A DNA stretch of 8,166 nt from Promethearchaeota archaeon. Its GTDB lineage: Archaea; Asgardarchaeota; Lokiarchaeia; Sigyniarchaeales; SOKP01. Below the pieces are notes generated by a model. That model was not told the DNA's origin and ran no database searches. It worked only from the letters and a program-made list of their open reading frames with translations. Made by a program: the position numbers and the translations under genes. The DNA lies in contig JAUWZR010000114.1 of the NCBI GenBank assembly GCA_030615235.1, positions 1 to 8,166 on the forward strand. The letters are read 5' to 3'. Below, piece by piece: positions 1 through 5,739 of this stretch (position 1 is its first letter; each line of letters begins with the position of its first letter).

Positions 1-784
1 TTTTACCAAAAATCCAAACTCGTTATTATTTGGAATTTTAAGAATATATCCAATTTTAGCCGGGCGCGCAAAGTCGATATCTTCTGGTCTTATGGCTAGT
101 TTGAAAATATCTGCAACATCTATTTTAAAAGCAACATAATCTGGTCCTATTTCTAAACGATCTTGCGGAATATCTCGGAAGTAGGATAAGGGCTTTGCAT
201 TAGATTTAGTTGGGATCAAAACTGTTCCGGGATTTGAAGGACCGCCGCTAATTATGCAAGCTAAAGACCATCCATTAATCGCCAATCTTGGTTGGAAGAA
301 AACGCAGTCATCTACGAATTCAACGCCGCAATAACTTAATCCAGTTGAAATTGGTTCTTTTTTTAAGGTGATTTGGCGTGTTATTTCTCCGTTATATATC
401 TGTTTCAAAATTTGTGATTCCACTGTTACCGGACTTGAAAGCGTACATGAAATTGAAGTTTCTGCTAAAATATCGTAATAGGCAGGGTCTAATCCTTGAG
501 GACAAAACCAATTTTCCCAATTTTGAGGATTTTCGTAAAAGAATTCTTTTTCAGGGCTAATCCAATATCTATCTCCACCAATATCCCACTGCCTATTTTG
601 AACTTTTTTTTATGTCGGGATTAATCCATAACAAGCTGTAATTATCATTCTTAGGGAAAAGTCCTAAAAGACGGCCTCCATATTCAGAGATAATCGCAGA
701 ACTTTCGTTATTGAAATTTAATTCGACAACATTGCCAATATCGTTCTTAATGGAAAGTAATGATTCTTTAGTAAAGTAGTTCAT
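1..784 (-). pseudogene. Galactose-mutarotase-like protein, frameshifted in a poly-A run and cut by the window edge
   Basis: Read from the ATG at 784-782 on the minus strand, frame 0 stays open for 63 codons to a TAG at 595-593. Homology-like sequence continues to base 1 in the next frame. Removing one A from the A8 run (604-611) joins the halves: ...LLWINPDIKK-VQNRQWDIGG... The joined product begins with a beta-rich segment including SEYGGRLLGL, then GGDRYWISPE, and has at least 260 residues. This pattern (EyGGRllGl, llWinp, GGdRyWisPE) resembles the aldose-1-epimerase/galactose-mutarotase-like beta-sandwich superfamily, especially its uncharacterised DUF-type carbohydrate-binding members. 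A sugar-related role is inferred; no catalytic residue is assigned. The C-terminus lies outside the window. No clear SD precedes the ATG. TATA-like minus-strand sequence lies at about 846-862. The break could be real decay, a homopolymer sequencing error, or slippage-corrected expression. Confidence 0.72.
604..611 (-). other. A8 run at the frameshift site
   Basis: Eight consecutive T on the plus strand (A8 in the minus-strand gene) sit exactly where the mutarotase-like reading frame changes. Seven A would give one continuous frame. With eight, frame 0 ends five codons after the run. Confidence 0.8.
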
Positions 785-920
785 ACTCTAAATTAAAATG
801 TTTTAACTAAAAGACTTTTTTGTTGAGTGCAGACTTTCGTTCTCGGTATTATAAATTTTTAGTATAAACTTTTTAATAGTTTTTGAACTTAAGATTTTCT
901 TTTTCTTGTAACCCATATCT

Positions 921-948
921 TTTAAATAATTACATAATGATATTTAAA
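921..948 (+). promoter_or_regulatory. Probable TATA region for the VOC gene
   Basis: Two TATA-like elements, TTTAAATAA (921-929) and ATTTAAAC (942-949), lie 45-70 bp before the chosen GTG start. Archaeal transcription usually begins about 25 bp downstream of the box, so either would give a short leader containing the ribosome binding site. Which one is used cannot be told. Confidence 0.35.
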
Positions 949-982
949 CTAAGTTATGTTATTATTTCTTTAAACTAATTAA

Positions 983-988
983 AGGTGG
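983..988 (+). promoter_or_regulatory. Ribosome binding site deciding the VOC start
   Basis: AGGTGG lies 5 nt before a GTG at 994. A longer reading would start at the GTG at 985, but that codon is inside the SD box itself. The box therefore argues for 994. Confidence 0.7.
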
Positions 989-993
989 TAAAA

Positions 994-1362
994 GTGCCAA
1001 AAGTTATACATTTTGAAATTAATGCTGATGATCCATTAAGAGCAAAAAAGTTTTATGAAGATGCTTTCAATTGGAAAATTGAGAAATGGGAAGGTCCGAT
1101 GGAATATTGGACGATCGATGCTGGAGAAGAAGATGAAGAGGGGATAGGCGGTGGATTACAAAAACGGGAGCAACCTGAAGATCAGATTTTAAACTATATT
1201 AAAGTATCTTCAGTAGACAATTTTAGTAAAAAAATTGAAGAAAGCGGAGGTACTCTAGAATCGCCCAAAATAACGGTACCAGGAGTAGGATATTTTTACA
1301 ATTTTAAAGATACTGAAGGAAATAAGCTAGGTATCATGCAAGAAGACGATTCAGCTAAATAA
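994..1362 (+). CDS. VOC family (glyoxalase/bleomycin-resistance fold) protein
   Basis: A 122-aa protein with the features of a single-chain vicinal oxygen chelate (VOC) domain. HFEINADDPLRAKKFYEDAF is near residues 6-25 (beta-strand plus the FY-containing helix). YWTID is followed by a Gly-rich GIGGGLQKR turn. The second beta-alpha-beta-beta-beta half holds YIKVSSVDNF, the ESGG turn and PGVGYFYNFKDTEGNKLGIM. Length is typical of the small VOC proteins. The family includes metal-dependent lyases, dioxygenases and resistance proteins; this subgroup has no agreed substrate, so none is proposed. H6 sits in the usual first-strand metal-ligand position, but the full ligand set cannot be assigned by eye. 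The start is a GTG 5 nt after AGGTGG. The gene stands alone: a T9 run follows its stop, and the neighbouring gene is convergent. Confidence 0.9.
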   Translation: MPKVIHFEINADDPLRAKKFYEDAFNWKIEKWEGPMEYWTIDAGEEDEEGIGGGLQKREQPEDQILNYIKVSSVDNFSKKIEESGGTLESPKITVPGVGYFYNFKDTEGNKLGIMQEDDSAK

Positions 1363-1379
1363 AAATAATCAAATTTAAC

Positions 1380-1388
1380 TTTTTTTTT
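1380..1388 (+). terminator. Oligo-T terminator after the VOC gene
   Basis: Nine consecutive T begin 18 nt after the stop codon, followed by more T-rich sequence. This fits the U-tract terminators used in archaea. No strong hairpin precedes it. Confidence 0.55.
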
Positions 1389-1606
1389 ATTTCCTGTTTT
1401 AGTTGGATATAACAATTTATATATAGTTAATATAAAGTTTCTTAACGACTCATAAAGATTTATTACTAATTCTAATTTTGAGATGATAGAGATTTAGACT
1501 ATAATAATTAATGGATATTGTGATAAGCGCGTTATCTCAGTAAAACACGTCTTTGAGAAAAATTTTGAATTGGGATTAATAAATTGATAGAAGAACATAA
1601 ATAAGA

Positions 1607-2323
1607 TTATTTAGCAGCCTTGATCGTCAATGAAAGCGTTTCATCGAACGTTTGACCTTCTGTTATGCATTTATACGCTAATTCCTCTGAGTGAAACAAT
1701 TCTGTGAAATATCCTAACCAATAACGAGAATACCTTTTATTTTGCCTGTGCTTGAATAATAGATGATACTCATCTTCTTCATAATGTACGTCTATTTTAT
1801 AAAAGTAATTTGCTACAACCCACATCTTCTGGACGGTCGTGATTATCTCTTCAAGTGTGAGATTTTTTAAGGGTTTCCCAGTATACCAGAGAATTATATC
1901 GATAGCAACATTTTTCTTAAATGGTTTTTCTAAAGCATCTTTAGGAGCTTCAGCAGCCGCGATTAATTGATTGAAAGTAGTTTTTCCGATGAGCATCATC
2001 TTCATTTCATCTCGAGTTCTAACCCATAAATCGCGATCAAGGTTCTTCTGTTGACCATAATATTGAATTGCGTGTTCTAAAAAAGAAACTAAATTTTCCT
2101 CTTCTTCTTTATAAGTGTCAATAATAGCCTTAACTTCGGGTGACATTGAATTATATTCGTCATACATTTCAATCGCGTCTTTAACAAGATTAGAAATTGT
2201 TGTTCCTAGATGTTTATATTTATCAATTATGTTTCGAGTTGTTTCATCTACTTGAACAAATAGGGGCTTAACCTTAGGATCTGCCTCCTTCGTTCCGTCA
2301 GTTTTACTATTATTTTTTGCCAT
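1607..2323 (-). CDS. Uncharacterised 238-aa protein, possible ribbon-helix-helix N-terminus
   Basis: I do not recognise the family. The start chosen is the ATG at 2323; a GTG at 2332 would add three residues, but GAAGTG, which contains it, looks like a weak SD for the ATG. The first 20 residues are polar and lysine-rich. Residues 20-57 (PLFVQVDETTRNIIDKYKHL, then TTISNLVKDAIEMYDEY) read as one beta-strand followed by two helices, the order of a MetJ/Arc ribbon-helix-helix DNA-binding unit. Residues 62-90 form an acidic helix. Residues 97-160 are mainly helical. Residues 164-232 alternate aromatic-rich strands and helices (ANYFYKIDVHYEEDEYHLLF, then KHRQNKRYSRYWLGYFTELF), suggesting a ligand- or protein-binding domain. 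There is no signal peptide or membrane segment, so it is probably cytoplasmic. A transcription-factor role is only an inference. It faces the VOC gene convergently and the zinc-ribbon membrane gene divergently. Confidence 0.8.
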   Translation of the reverse strand: MAKNNSKTDGTKEADPKVKPLFVQVDETTRNIIDKYKHLGTTISNLVKDAIEMYDEYNSMSPEVKAIIDTYKEEEENLVSFLEHAIQYYGQQKNLDRDLWVRTRDEMKMMLIGKTTFNQLIAAAEAPKDALEKPFKKNVAIDIILWYTGKPLKNLTLEEIITTVQKMWVVANYFYKIDVHYEEDEYHLLFKHRQNKRYSRYWLGYFTELFHSEELAYKCITEGQTFDETLSLTIKAAK

Positions 2324-2487
2324 ATTCAACACTTCTTTAAAGGGCAGATATATATTTCTATATTAAGTGATTATGTTAATAAATGTTCAGATTATTTATA
2401 TTTAATTTCCCGTCTGTAACAATTTAATTATATTGATATATAAAAAAATATCTAATAATTGAATATTTTCAGATATTTTTAAATATA

Positions 2488-2511
2488 CTCAAAAGGATAA
2501 GGAGTTTTGAG
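2488..2511. repeat. Inverted repeat CTCAAAA / TTTTGAG
   Basis: A perfect 7-bp inverted repeat with a 10-nt spacer (GGATAAGGAG), preceded by TTTTTAAATATA (2476-2487) and followed after 11 nt by a T-rich stretch. It could be an operator between two divergent genes or a small hairpin. The sequence does not decide which. Confidence 0.45.
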
Positions 2512-2586
2512 TTTTAGGCTTATTTTTTCAATACAATTTATTTATGCGAAACATTTAAATAGACACTTATATATTTATTATATGAT

Positions 2587-2659
2587 AAAATAGAAAAATA
2601 TAGAAAAGTATAGTAAAAAATATTAAAAAATATTAAAAAATATTAAAAATAATATAAAA
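2587..2659. repeat. Phased A-tracts with a 10-bp period
   Basis: Blocks of 4-6 A recur every 10 bp in the leader of the next gene. The blocks starting at 2591, 2601, 2611, 2621, 2631 and 2641 are variants of TA(G/T)(A/T)AAAAAA, and the 2621 and 2631 copies (TATTAAAAAA) are identical. A-tracts in phase with the helical turn are known to produce intrinsic DNA curvature. The run ends at the start codon, and no SD is present. Confidence 0.75.
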
Positions 2660-3076
2660 ATGTCGAGAAATAATTCAACAATAGGCTCTCTAATAGGATT
2701 AATCATTTTTGTAGGTTTTGGTGTTTTCTTTTTGTTTGGATTTAGTCCATTCACTTTCTTTAGAATTATGCCATTTTTTCCAATGATCTTTGTTATTTTC
2801 ATTATAGGAATAGCAGGAGCCGCGTCAGCGAGCTCAAAGCGCACAAGGCGCTCAACCTGTTATCCACTAAAGTCTCATAATCAATATCAGTATAATACTC
2901 AGGAAGTTCCCAGATCAAATCCATACATCGTTAAGACTTCGAGTAGTTCTACGGTCCGACCTATATATATAGAGGATGCTGAACCTGAAAAACCAAAGGC
3001 TAACTTCTGCCAATTTTGCGGTACAAAAAAAGATAAAAATGCTATATATTGTCATGATTGTGGCTCAAAACTGTAA
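2660..3076 (+). CDS. Two-helix membrane protein with C-terminal zinc ribbon
   Basis: A 138-aa protein. Residues 8-28 and 36-57 are strongly hydrophobic, Phe/Ile-rich membrane helices separated by a short FSPF turn. A basic stop-transfer KRTRR at 60-64 puts the following part in the cytoplasm by the positive-inside rule. Residues 65-112 are a Ser/Pro/Tyr-rich linker, probably disordered. Residues 116-138 are a compact zinc ribbon with C117-x2-C120 and C131-x2-C134, ending CHDCGSKL, of the short zinc-ribbon type common at the ends of archaeal proteins. A zinc-dependent membrane-proximal interaction module is inferred, with no known partner. The ATG lacks an SD and follows a phased A-tract leader. 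No oligo-T terminator follows, so transcription may run on toward the NfeD-type gene 281 bp downstream. Confidence 0.82.
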   Translation: MSRNNSTIGSLIGLIIFVGFGVFFLFGFSPFTFFRIMPFFPMIFVIFIIGIAGAASASSKRTRRSTCYPLKSHNQYQYNTQEVPRSNPYIVKTSSSSTVRPIYIEDAEPEKPKANFCQFCGTKKDKNAIYCHDCGSKL

Positions 3077-3163
3077 TAAGAAATAAAGCAATCAAGTAAG
3101 CCAAATTACGATGGGAAGAAGGAATAAAAAAATGATTAATTAACAAAGGTTAAAAGAAAAAAG

Positions 3164-3197
3164 GCGTTCCAATCGAGACGGTGTAGAAAGGAACCGC
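3164..3197. repeat. Imperfect hairpin in the intergenic region
   Basis: GCGTTCC (3164-3170) can pair with GGAACCGC (3190-3197) with one bulged base, enclosing a 19-nt loop. It is among the GC-richest bits of this gap. It may be part of a structured transcript. Confidence 0.35.
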
Positions 3198-3255
3198 TTA
3201 GAAAAATTAGAGAAGGCGAACCATCGAAGGAAATTAAAAGTAAGAATTAAATCGA

Positions 3256-3332
3256 GCCTAAAAAAGTTAACGCGCGTAATAAATTTAAAATATCGATATA
3301 TAGGCGAATAATTAACAATTTTGGTTAACTTT
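3256..3332. repeat. Interleaved inverted repeats before the NfeD gene
   Basis: GCCTA (3256-3260) pairs with TAGGC (3301-3305). AAAGTTAAC (3263-3271) is the exact reverse complement of GTTAACTTT (3324-3332). The pairs interleave, which in RNA would be a pseudoknot topology. A shorter dyad TTAAC/GTTAA (3312-3316 and 3324-3328) lies inside, near the expected transcription start of the NfeD gene, and could instead be an operator. Confidence 0.35.
3284..3303 (+). promoter_or_regulatory. Probable TATA element of the NfeD-flotillin cluster
   Basis: TTTAAAATA (3284-3292) and GATATATAG (3295-3303) are TATA-like and lie 55-75 bp before the NfeD start codon. Starts about 25 bp downstream would leave a 30-45-nt leader carrying AGGGTGG. 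Confidence 0.4.
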
Positions 3333-3343
3333 AATAATAATAT

Positions 3344-3350
3344 AGGGTGG
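3344..3350 (+). promoter_or_regulatory. Ribosome binding site of the NfeD-type gene
   Basis: AGGGTGG lies 7 nt before the ATG at 3358, supporting that start. Confidence 0.65.
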
Positions 3351-3357
3351 AAAATAA

Positions 3358-4248
3358 ATGGATATTTACGATATATTCTTTAGCATTTGTTTGGGGTTGT
3401 TCATCGGGGGTCTTCTTTTCAGCATAATCTCAGTGTTCTTAGCTCAAATGGAGTCGCAATCATTAGGTCAGGAAATTGATACTGATGTCGATATTGACGC
3501 TGATATAGATGTTGATGTTGACGTAGATATTGACGCTGATTTAGATGTTGATGTAGACGTAGATATTGATGCTGATGTAGATGTTGATGTAGATGTCGAT
3601 ATTGACGCTGATATTGATGTGGATGTAGATATGGATGTGGATGTAGATGTCGATATTGACGCTGATGTTGATGTGGATGTAGATATAGATGTAGATATGG
3701 ATGTTGATATAGACATTGACGCTGATGTGGATGTAGATATGGATGTAGATGTCGATATTGATATAGATGCAGATTTAGATGTTGATTCTGATATGTTCGG
3801 CACTACAACCTCCCCTGCTCCAATTATGCTATTGGCGTCTGCCTTTCTCTTAGTATTCGGCATTTCAGGAATCTCACTTTACTATATAATCACCATTGAA
3901 GCTTTAAAGTTTATAATGCTCATAGGATCCCCTAGTATTGCGCTTATCATTTCGAAATATCTTAATGTAGCTTGGAAACATATTTCGAAATCGGAATATT
4001 ATAAAATATCCTCGACGCAGAATTTAATAGGAAGAGAGGGTGAGGTCGTGTTACCTATCGATGAGAGAGGAGGCGTAATTAGAATAAAGTCAACAACCCC
4101 TATGAAATACGAGAAGCTTCATGTTATGCCGCATAACAACAAGATTTATTTTGATAGGGGTATGAAAGTCTATATTGTAGCAGTTAAAGATAATAAAGTG
4201 AGGGTATCAGCTAATAAAATTATAATTAAAAAAAGAGGTGAAAATTAA
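3358..4248 (+). CDS. NfeD-type membrane protein with a long alternating Asp-X insert
   Basis: A 296-aa protein. Residues 6-29 are a membrane helix. Residues 41-145 have Asp at every second position (53 Asp), alternating with Val, Ile, Ala, Leu or Met apart from one Thr and one Ser. Residues about 154-178 and 180-200 are two more hydrophobic segments, followed by basic AWKHISK. Residues 221-290 (LIGREGEVVLPIDERGGVIR, later DRGMKVYIVAVKDNKVRVSA) have the strand pattern of the OB-fold domain of NfeD proteins. NfeD proteins are encoded beside flotillin/SPFH proteins and act with them in membrane organisation. That context holds here, because a flotillin gene follows two genes along. The Asp-rich insert is not usual for NfeD. 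Alternating acidic/hydrophobic residues could form edge-exposed beta structure binding divalent cations (inference). Its side of the membrane is uncertain. The stop overlaps the translation signals of the next gene. Confidence 0.85.
   Translation: MDIYDIFFSICLGLFIGGLLFSIISVFLAQMESQSLGQEIDTDVDIDADIDVDVDVDIDADLDVDVDVDIDADVDVDVDVDIDADIDVDVDMDVDVDVDIDADVDVDVDIDVDMDVDIDIDADVDVDMDVDVDIDIDADLDVDSDMFGTTTSPAPIMLLASAFLLVFGISGISLYYIITIEALKFIMLIGSPSIALIISKYLNVAWKHISKSEYYKISSTQNLIGREGEVVLPIDERGGVIRIKSTTPMKYEKLHVMPHNNKIYFDRGMKVYIVAVKDNKVRVSANKIIIKKRGEN
3478..3792 (+). repeat. Tandem Asp-X coding repeat
   Basis: This segment encodes (Asp-X) repeats with a higher-order unit starting DAD: DADxDVDVDVDI three times (12 residues each), then expanded units of 18, 20 and 16 residues, then a partial one. 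At DNA level an identical 21-bp stretch (GATGTCGATATT plus nine bases) recurs at 3484, 3592 and 3646, while other copies differ by synonymous changes. This points to expansion by slippage or unequal recombination, with the Asp pattern kept by selection. Confidence 0.9.
4235..4241 (+). promoter_or_regulatory. Ribosome binding site of the 64-aa membrane protein
   Basis: GAGGTGA, a strong match to the archaeal SD, lies inside the last codons of the NfeD gene. The ATG at 4253 is 11 nt downstream. A GTG at 4238 falls within the SD itself and is rejected as start. The flotillin gene shows a similarly long, A-rich spacer (12 nt). Confidence 0.65.
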
Positions 4249-4252
4249 AAAA

Positions 4253-4447
4253 ATGAGCGTGAGTGAAAGAGAAATTGAAGAGAGTAGATACAACTGGCTC
4301 TATTTTCATGGCGAAGATGTACGCACTAAAAAGTTTCAAAAGAAAATTAACAAAAAGCCTACTTTAACTTATGCTATTTTGATAAACACTGCTATTATTT
4401 TAGGTTGTATCTTGACAATTTGGATATTAGCTAACCTAGTTGGTTAG
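4253..4447 (+). CDS. Small tail-anchored-type membrane protein in the NfeD-flotillin cluster
   Basis: A 64-aa protein of no family I recognise. Residues 1-37 are polar and charged (acidic start SEREIEESRYN, then basic RTKKFQKKINKKP). Residues 39-63 (TYAILINTAIILGCILTIWI onward) form one hydrophobic helix ending two residues before the C-terminus. That makes it a tail-anchored or single-pass protein with a basic, cytoplasm-facing N-terminal part. The gene starts 5 nt after the NfeD stop, with its SD inside the NfeD coding sequence, so the two are almost certainly co-transcribed and possibly translationally coupled. Flotillin follows after 83 A-rich bases. A role as accessory subunit of the NfeD-flotillin assembly is inferred from position only. 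Confidence 0.75.
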   Translation: MSVSEREIEESRYNWLYFHGEDVRTKKFQKKINKKPTLTYAILINTAIILGCILTIWILANLVG

Positions 4448-4511
4448 TATATTAAGGATAATTAAAATTTGTAAAAAAATAGAATAAAAAAAGATAAAAA
4501 AATTAAAAAAA

Positions 4512-4518
4512 AGGAGGT
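4512..4518 (+). promoter_or_regulatory. Ribosome binding site of the flotillin gene
   Basis: AGGAGGT, the best SD in the window, is 12 nt before the ATG at 4531, in an otherwise almost pure A/T leader. The strength suggests high translation. Confidence 0.75.
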
Positions 4519-4530
4519 TTTTAAAAAAAA

Positions 4531-5703
4531 ATGTTGTTTCAAGAGATTAATGGATGGGCTGTCGGCATTACAGTGACTTGTGCGATAGTAGGGTTCTTAT
4601 TCGTAATATTTTACGCCGCTCGATATCGTAAATTTAAAACGAACCAGTTTGTAATTCATTTGAGAAAAGGTAAGGTAAAATCAGCAGGTCTCGGTGGTAG
4701 TCTATTGTTATTGCCCTTAATTGACGAATATATTGTTATTCCGACTACTAGTATACAAACGATTTTAGAAGCACACGATCAGGTAGTTTCAAAGGAATAC
4801 CAAAATATTGAATTTGTAGGCATGATTATTTGGAAAGTCATTGATCCTGAAAAGGCGTTTAGCTCGGTTTCATGGAACTTGCGAGATGAGAACTACGTTG
4901 AAAAGATTTTAAAAGCAGCTGCTGAGGCAGTTATGAGAACAATTTGTGCAAATATGCCACTTGAATTAATCATTAGAGAAAGAAGGGAGATAATTGACCA
5001 TGTTTTAAAGGATTTACACGAGTTATCAGCTGATTGGGGTATTTTAATCGAAACTTTCGAAATATTGGAAGTTATAATCGTAGAGGCCGAATTAAAAAAG
5101 AACATGGAAGCTACCAAGCAATCAATTGAGTATAAAAAAGCTAGAATTGCCAAAGCAGACGCAGAGCGCGGTTCAAGATTGCGAGAACTCGAAGTACAGA
5201 ACGAGATCGGTACTCAAGAGCAATTAGTTCAGAGAGATATTGAACTACGAAGGAAAGAGAAAGAAATCGCAATTGCTGAGAAAGAACGCGAGCGTAAACA
5301 AATTGAAGCCGATGGTGAACGGCGAAGAGTGGTAATTGAAGCTGATGGTCAAGCTACTGCGATTAAGAAAAGATTAATTGCTCAAGCAGAAGGTGAGGCT
5401 GAAAGTATAAGGCAACAAATGCTTGCACAAGCGGAAGGATTCCAAGAGCAAGTAGATGCCATGAGCAACGCCGACCAAAGGTTCTTGGCTGTTCAATTAA
5501 CTAACATTTTACCTGAGATATTCAAGCATTTAAGCCCTGATAAAATGTTTATTATGGGTAATGGTGATGAGGCGTTTAGCTCGCTTTCGAAAGCTATTCT
5601 ACCATTTCTGCAATTGTTGCCTGAATACTCAGATAAGATAAAGAACTTTTTAGGAAACGGAGATTTAAAGTCTAAGGTTCAAGAATTATTAGTCCAAAAA
5701 TAG
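4531..5703 (+). CDS. Flotillin-like SPFH/band-7 protein
   Basis: A 390-aa protein. Residues 8-30 are an N-terminal membrane helix followed by basic RYRKFK. Residues about 35-190 form the SPFH (band 7) domain: QFVIHLRKGKVKSAGLGGS, strands around IVIPTTSIQTI, FVGMIIWKVIDPEKAF, a helix with LKAAAEAVMRTI, then WGILIETFEILEV. Residues about 185-305 are a long heptad-rich coiled coil with the Ala/Glu-rich repeats typical of flotillins (AKADAERG, IEADGERR, IEADGQA, IAQAEGEAES, LAQAEGF). A short C-terminal helical region follows, including ILPFLQLLPEY. Flotillins oligomerise into membrane-bound rings or cages that organise microdomains, usually with an NfeD partner; one is encoded just upstream. The strong SD and the T10/T8 tracts after the stop mark it as the last gene of the cluster. 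The domain order is complete. Confidence 0.93.
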   Translation: MLFQEINGWAVGITVTCAIVGFLFVIFYAARYRKFKTNQFVIHLRKGKVKSAGLGGSLLLLPLIDEYIVIPTTSIQTILEAHDQVVSKEYQNIEFVGMIIWKVIDPEKAFSSVSWNLRDENYVEKILKAAAEAVMRTICANMPLELIIRERREIIDHVLKDLHELSADWGILIETFEILEVIIVEAELKKNMEATKQSIEYKKARIAKADAERGSRLRELEVQNEIGTQEQLVQRDIELRRKEKEIAIAEKERERKQIEADGERRRVVIEADGQATAIKKRLIAQAEGEAESIRQQMLAQAEGFQEQVDAMSNADQRFLAVQLTNILPEIFKHLSPDKMFIMGNGDEAFSSLSKAILPFLQLLPEYSDKIKNFLGNGDLKSKVQELLVQK

Positions 5704-5713
5704 GAGTAAATTA

Positions 5714-5739
5714 TTTTTTTTTTATATTTAATTTTTTTT
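5714..5739 (+). terminator. Double oligo-T terminator after flotillin
   Basis: T10 (5714-5723) and T8 (5732-5739) begin 10 nt after the flotillin stop. They are the strongest terminator-like sequence in the window and end the NfeD-flotillin unit. Confidence 0.65.

Larger units (their letters stand above)
2324..2659. other. AT-rich divergent intergenic region
   Basis: No coding frame with a credible start is visible. The right half has TATA-like ATTTAAATA (2553-2561) for the plus-strand gene. The left edge has minus-strand TATA-like sequence (about 2346-2367) for the 238-aa gene, close enough to its ATG to allow a leaderless or nearly leaderless transcript. The middle holds a 7-bp inverted repeat (2488-2511). 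The last 70 bp are A-tracts phased at 10 bp. An undetected small RNA cannot be excluded. Confidence 0.5.
3111..3311 (+). other. Interrupted basic reading frame (in-frame TAA) upstream of the NfeD gene
   Basis: An ATG at 3111 opens a frame that meets TAA at 3141-3143. It then runs open for a further 55 codons to TAA at 3309-3311. The second part is very basic (21 Lys/Arg), for example RLKEKRRSNRDGVERNRLEK. No SD precedes the ATG and no start codon follows the internal TAA. The stretch overlaps possible RNA-folding repeats and is less AT-rich than its flanks. It may be a decayed small gene, a structured RNA, or chance in purine-rich DNA. I do not call it a gene. Confidence 0.2.

Noticed and set aside
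378..560. Plus-strand open frame of 60 codons
   Set aside because: It lies antisense to the mutarotase-like gene, whose minus-strand sequence has recognisable motifs there. No SD is present.
1522..1558. Short inverted repeats GATAA/TTATC and TCTCA/TGAGA between convergent genes
   Set aside because: Each is only 5 bp, no T-tract suits a terminator on the plus side, and such repeats are expected by chance in AT-rich DNA.
2623..2844. Minus-strand open frame over the zinc-ribbon gene start
   Set aside because: It is antisense to the two membrane helices and runs into the A-tract repeat, which gives its Phe/Ile-rich end.
3468..3863. Minus-strand open frame rich in Ser-Thr/Ile repeats
   Set aside because: It is the mirror of the Asp-X repeat: GAT codons read in reverse give ATC and related triplets. 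It has no independent start signal, and the plus-strand protein has clear domains.
4893..5153. Minus-strand open frame inside the flotillin gene
   Set aside because: It overlaps the SPFH/coiled-coil coding sequence and has no ribosome binding site or recognisable domain.
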